Part shown: piece by piece, positions 60,001 through 64,000 of the stretch
How the letters are laid out: each line of letters begins with the position of its first letter
How positions within the stretch are numbered: position 1 is the first letter of the stretch
From: Styela clava
Taxonomy: Eukaryota; Chordata; Ascidiacea; Stolidobranchia; Styelidae
Reading direction: 5' to 3'
Assembly (NCBI RefSeq): GCF_964204865.1
Contig: NC_135255.1
Coordinates: forward strand, 20,365,135-20,429,134
DNA length: 64,000 nt
Notes under the pieces: model-generated
The model's database searches: none
Told to the model about the DNA's origin: nothing
The model's input: only the letters and a program-made list of their open reading frames with translations
Position numbers and translations under genes: made by a program

Positions 60001-62965
60001 TTCCTATACTCCAGGAAAATTGTGAAACTGCTCTCCTAGCAAGATACAAGATACTGCATAATGCCAATGTGTCCCATATCATCCATGGCCCTTCTGCTAA
60101 GTTATATATACTGTATATGCTCGCATAGAAAGCCGACCCCCTCAAACGATAAATTTATCAAATTTCGCATAATTTCGCATACGCTCTCATCGTGATTTAA
60201 GCTGTTGGAATTAAGTCAGCATAATGTCATTTTGTTTCAGTACGATCAGAGTTATAAACCAAATTTTTAGTGTGACCAGAGTTATGTGATTATAAGCCGA
60301 CACTAGTATTAAACTCGACTTATATGCAAAGATATACGATAAGATATTCATCATACCTTTCTGCAAAGATCCACTCAGACTTGATGCGCTGTCCTGCTGT
60401 GATATTGTTTTCTTTAATTGCTGTGATGAAGCTGTTTATGACAGAATAATTATTAGAACATGGTCGAAAATTTTACCAAGAAAGTGTTCATAAATATATA
60501 ACCATGTAGTTTCTAGTTTATAGTGATTTTTATACCGATGTCCAGGAGTCCCTCTACCATTTCAATTTTGTTATGAAGTCAGTTCTCAATATATTTCAAC
60601 CAGATTTGTGGTTTTTTAATCAGGAATAGTTCATGTATTTTTACTTCATTTAATGAAACATCTGTGAGGACCAAAATAATATATGCTATCGATAAATTCC
60701 CTTTGCAATTTTAAAAAATATTATGATTTAATGGGCAACCTATATTAAAACATTCTTATAGAGTTTAAACACAAGAATGCATTTGAACAAAATATTCCCA
60801 AAACCTGCCTCATTTTAGCCTAATAAAAATTTGGGTCAAGACCAATATTTTTGATTAGGCCATTCTACTCCACTTTTATCAACGCTATGTTTTTGGAGCA
60901 ATTTAGAATATTTAGTCATTTCCTAAAGGTTTTTAGAAAAATAAAATTTCCATTATGACCTGGATAAGCAGAATCATAACATGGGAAAATGTTTTTTAAA
61001 TGTTGCTGTCTCTAATGAACCTCATTTAATTCTAAATGATAAATTCTCAGTTATGGAACATTTCAATATTTTTTAATGAATCTTAATCAGGTTGAGAAAA
61101 CAAAATAACACACAGCAACAAACACATATTTGTAATATTGTTATTCAACTCAACTCTAAGAATACTTTAAAGTTAAACAAAATCAATCAAAAACACAGCA
61201 CACAGTGTGTGAGATGAAGAATTATGGATGCAAAAATATAAAAAACAACACGGCAAAATCTTTATAAAAATCATTTGAACTCCCAGTTTGAACTTTTGAT
61301 AGAAATACGAATATTGCTTTAAGCTTTGACTAGAAAAGTAGTTTAAAAAGCATCTGTTCCATTGTAATAGTGAAATTTCAAGTTTAAACCCTTGAATTGT
61401 TATCAAAGGATATGCGCTGTAGACCCATACAATCCACATTTTTATTTCTGAATTTAAAAGTTATTCAAACGAATTCTGTGAGATTTCATATACTTTACTG
61501 ATCATTGTGATTAGCATTCAGAAGGTCAAAACAAAAACGCCTTCTTAAAATGGCAGCTGCTCGCGGATCGGTGGTTGCTTGTTCAGAACAAGATGTGTAA
61601 ACATCACATAAAATTGTAAATTCAAAGTTTGAAGGTTCCAATTTGCCATTCGAGCATAATTAAAACTTTTGATGTAGGCCTATATGCGAATACAGGCACA
61701 GTGTAAATTCAATCTTCATTAATATAAGCGAAGCGAGCATTTCAATTCCAAGTTTTAATCAAGCATAAGTAGCTAGTAATGTTAAAACCATGAGCTGGGC
61801 TGAATAATTCAACAAAGCATAATAAAAACTTTTTATGCATATGCGTACACATGCACCATGTAAATTCAAACTTGATTGATATTAGCGAAACGCGCATTTA
61901 TAGATTTCCTATAATGTGGAATGGTGTCCCTAAGTGAAGGAACATTGTAAAACGACAAAAAAAAACGATTAAAAGCTTCTGGAATGGTGTCCCTAAGTGC
62001 AAAAACATTGTAAATTCGCCAAAAATCCGCCAAATTTGCTTAAAACAAAATCTGTGACGCCTTACACAGCATGCATTTACTGCTCAATGTGGATTACAAC
62101 AACATGTTAACATACCACAAGCCAGGCACGGCACTCGGCACAAAGTATTCGATACGTCTCCATTTTGGAAACCATTTAGTAACGTATTGTAGTCCATTCC
62201 TGGAATTTTTTTAAAATTAAATTTTTCTATATAAGACTAGACTCACTACAGCAGGGAAGGGGAATTAATTTTTCGGAGTGGGCCAGTTACAGATAACAGA
62301 CTTAGTTACTGGGCCGGAGGCTAAATATGAAAAACTATAAATAAAAGAAGATTTATTTACAACAGCTAGTCCACCAAATGGGCTAATGTTTAAAAAAAAA
62401 ATTAAGAAGTATAATTTAACAATAGGGACGCTATTTTCAACGCTAATTTATATTCATACAAGCTATAGTCATAATTTCAGCAAATACAACACTTCGGTGG
62501 GCTGGTAATTCTCTAATCCCTGTACTACAGTATAACCAAGAATTCGAATTAAATCTTCATAAAAGCTTCTGCTATGTAGATATAGATAGCAGTGTGAATA
62601 ATTGTGGTCAGCATATAATTAGCCCATACAAGCCAACAATGAAATTTACTGTTAAGTGTCCCATAAACTCTCAATCTGAGCACAATATTCAAATTTGTAG
62701 AATGACTAGAAAGTATGTTCAAACACAAACCATATATTTAAATGAATCCTAATAACTATGTCCCTCTTTTTGCTATATATAGAATGGCAGCATGAATTAT
62801 AATTAGACAATTAAATAGGGTATCATAAACCGTGCATCAAATGCTTGAAATTTTAATTAAAGTGCGGATTCTTGCCTTCGCTTCCCATTGAGTCGACTGA
62901 TTCGTGATCCAAAGACGATTGTGATGCCATAATTCCTCCTCTCATGTCTTCAATTGATTGGTAAT
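51099..62965 (-). CDS. CCDC88C: CCDC88 (Girdin/Daple) protein, C-terminal part, six 3' exons
   Basis: Exons in transcript order are 62965-62876, 60431-60357, 59568-59456, 56984-56565, 54306-54151 and 51809-51099. Phases agree throughout, giving about 520 residues; the Hook domain and coiled coil must lie beyond 64,000. The region is Ser/Pro-rich and disordered. Two GBA-like motifs are visible: TADKISLQQFLDET (59.5 kb exon) and SPGSEVISLEQFLHET (54.2 kb exon). They match the Girdin/Daple pattern (SPGSEVVTLQQFLEES in human Girdin, from memory) that binds and activates G-alpha-i. The C-terminus FEYGCV equals the Daple PDZ ligand for Dishevelled. The exon at 56565-56984 is Pro-rich (SPTKRKPPRLDL). 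The donor after 62876 would be GC (GAAG/GCAAGA). Roles in non-canonical Wnt and heterotrimeric G-protein signalling are known for the family. Assignment to Daple rather than Girdin rests on GCV. Confidence 0.85.
52608..52838. repeat. 19-bp minisatellite, about 12 copies
   Basis: Unit GAATTTTTGACCTTGGACA with substitutions (GAATATTTGACTTTGGACA and others). Because 19 is not a multiple of 3 and the minus strand has no stop in any phase, all three minus frames stay open and read the same Lys/Ser/Val-rich repeat. These readings are not genes. Confidence 0.9.
53660..53930. repeat. TG-rich microsatellite region
   Basis: Interrupted GT/TGTG runs, for example GCGTGTGTGTGTGTGTG near 53670; similar TG-rich DNA reappears at 54480-54650. 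Confidence 0.7.
55138..55481. mobile_element. hAT-like MITE in a CCDC88 intron, 344 bp
   Basis: Ends CAGTGGTTCTCAACC and GGTTGGGAAACACTG. An inner GGGTCGCGGCCC patch is typical of this type. Target duplication weak (5 of 8). Confidence 0.6.
56169..56378. mobile_element. hAT-like MITE in a CCDC88 intron, 210 bp
   Basis: Ends TAGTGGTTCTTGAACT and AGTTTGAGAACCACTG. Flanks TCTTAGCC and TCTTAGGC agree at 7 of 8 positions. Confidence 0.75.
57300..57780. repeat. Diverged tandem repeat, period about 125-160 bp
   Basis: The block TTTTGCTTAGATTGTATTCA recurs near 57429, 57554 and 57713, each followed by ATATGCAACCA.TGGAG-like sequence. A weaker copy starts at about 57305. It lies in the CCDC88 intron between 56985 and 59455; the ORFs across it are accidental. 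Confidence 0.7.
59036..59272. mobile_element. MITE with GGTGCTCCCGAAG ends, 237 bp
   Basis: Long inverted ends: GGTGCTCCCGAAGTATGCGA and onward to GGACATCGGAA, mirrored at the right. An exact 8-bp target duplication CAAAATAC flanks it (59028-59035 and 59273-59280). It lies in a CCDC88 intron. Confidence 0.9.
59643..59932. mobile_element. MITE with ACTTATCGAT ends, copy 2
   Basis: Second copy of the element at 49246-49535, about 290 bp, in a CCDC88 intron. Confidence 0.7.
60432..62875. other. CCDC88 intron
   Basis: Noncoding, about 2.4 kb. It contains diverged tandem copies of a roughly 150-bp block (about 61655-61760 and 61808-61900), a repeated GGAATGGTGTCCCTAAGTG (61918 and 61980), and the MITE at 62252-62522. 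Confidence 0.6.
62252..62522. mobile_element. hAT-like MITE, 271 bp
   Basis: Ends CAGGGAAGGGGAATTA and TAATTCTCTAATCCCTG. Flanks CACTACAG (62244-62251) and TACTACAG (62523-62530) agree at 7 of 8 positions. Confidence 0.75.
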
Positions 62966-64000
62966 CTGTTCATGCGTTGAATAATCATCATTGTTTCATA
63001 ACAATTCATTCAACAATTCATATGACGATGACATAATCATGCCGTGCAGACAATTGCGCAAGAATGGAAGGTGATTGCGCAAGAATGCAGTGTGATTGCG
63101 CAATAATACAATATGATTGTGAATTACAGTGATTCATGCAAGAGATGAAATTACAAGACAATGGTTCAATGAGATTGTGATGTCACAATACAACATGCAA
63201 AAGGTTGTCATCCACATAGTCATTAGAGAGAAACAGAATAAAAGACAAGACTTTCAAAGATGACACCAAGTATGCCAGGAAATTTCGAAATTTGGTAAAG
63301 AAAGATAGGTCTAATAACAAGAAGTAGATTGTGTTGCGCCCTTTACAGGGCCAAATGTGCATGTAAACCTGAGCTGTGCTGGAGAATGTTGAGCTACGTA
63401 ATTATAGATAAGTCAGTCCAAAAGACAAGAAAAACTGAGAATTATTCAGTATTACATGCAAATATAAAGATTACGATATATACATATACTGAATTGTGTA
63501 AAAATTTCACAAATATCTATTAGTATCACAAACTAATATGATCACGTTTCTTATTAGACAAGTAATTCGCATTGTGCAAAGTAGAGGTAAAGTCATGAAG
63601 CGATGGTTCCTAAAGCGGGCGCAATTGTTTTATTTGAAGGCAGAAATTCATTTGTTTTTCTTGTTAGTGCGTAGTGCATTTTTCCCCATAGTGAAAAACC
63701 GTCAAAAAGCACCAGAAACCTTGCCAAAACGTTCAATTTATTTTTTTTTCTTGTTAGTGCGTAGCGCGTTTTTCCCCTCATAATTTGGTACCGCAAGAAT
63801 GAAAAGTTTCGAAACCTCTGTAATAAAGAATCACCCTTAAACTAGGATATTTATCCCGGGGGAGAGGAAAGCCGATAAGACGACTTAACCATATGGCGAA
63901 CCACGGCATCTCGTCCGGTTACCATTCCATGTCGGGTATGGGATTAGTTAGTTATTTGTTTTGCGGAATCATGGAATTGAATTACACCGAACCAATAATA
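62966..64000. other. CCDC88 intron reaching the window edge
   Basis: No exon recognised. Short repeats are present: three copies of a GTGATTGCGCAAGAATG-like unit at about 63049-63125, and two copies of TTCTTGTTAGTGCGTAG (63658 and 63750). Confidence 0.5.

Overview
The window looks like nuclear DNA of an AT-rich invertebrate genome. An ascidian-type tunicate is my best guess. I infer this from short GT-AG introns, many small hAT-type elements, a compact Ty3/gypsy element encoded by a single ORF, and possible trans-splice acceptors just upstream of several start codons. No marker in the window proves the species.

Positions 1 to about 45,500 hold a tandem cluster of plus-strand multi-exon genes for small type I membrane receptors. 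Each has a short signal-peptide exon and one CUB domain split over two exons. These are followed by a Thr/Ser-rich stalk, one membrane span and a cytoplasmic tail with Tyr motifs. Three models can be joined end to end by exon phase or nearly so: D (11892-15465, about 366 aa), E (23364-26826, about 351 aa) and G (40405-45501, about 385 aa). Two tail types exist. C and D carry YEEV/YEEI/YEKV/YxN motifs of the kind bound by SH2 domains. Units 1 and 2, E and G carry an IMYSAL (ITIM-like) box and a DMYS box. Unit 1 (1-777) and unit 2 (2799-4227) lie in a 3.45-kb tandem duplication and look incomplete. C (6665-9556) carries two frameshifts and a lost splice acceptor. A lone signal exon (28508-28541) marks a further gene whose body is missing.

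Mobile DNA separates and interrupts these genes. It includes a young 4,986-bp Ty3/gypsy element (28605-33590), a roughly 2-kb palindromic block (34022-35984) sitting against a broken BEL/Pao element (35985-38443), and at least ten hAT-like elements or MITEs, several with visible 8-bp target duplications. The duplicated spacer of units 1 and 2 also holds a frameshifted fragment of a DYRK-family kinase on the minus strand.

From 45.5 to 51.1 kb there is repeat-rich intergenic DNA. From 51,099 to the right edge the minus strand carries the 3' part of a CCDC88 (Girdin/Daple) gene. Six exons are joined by phase, and the predicted protein ends in the Daple-type PDZ ligand GCV. Two successive exons each encode a G-alpha binding and activating (GBA)-like motif. 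The receptor cluster and the CCDC88 gene appear to be unrelated neighbours.
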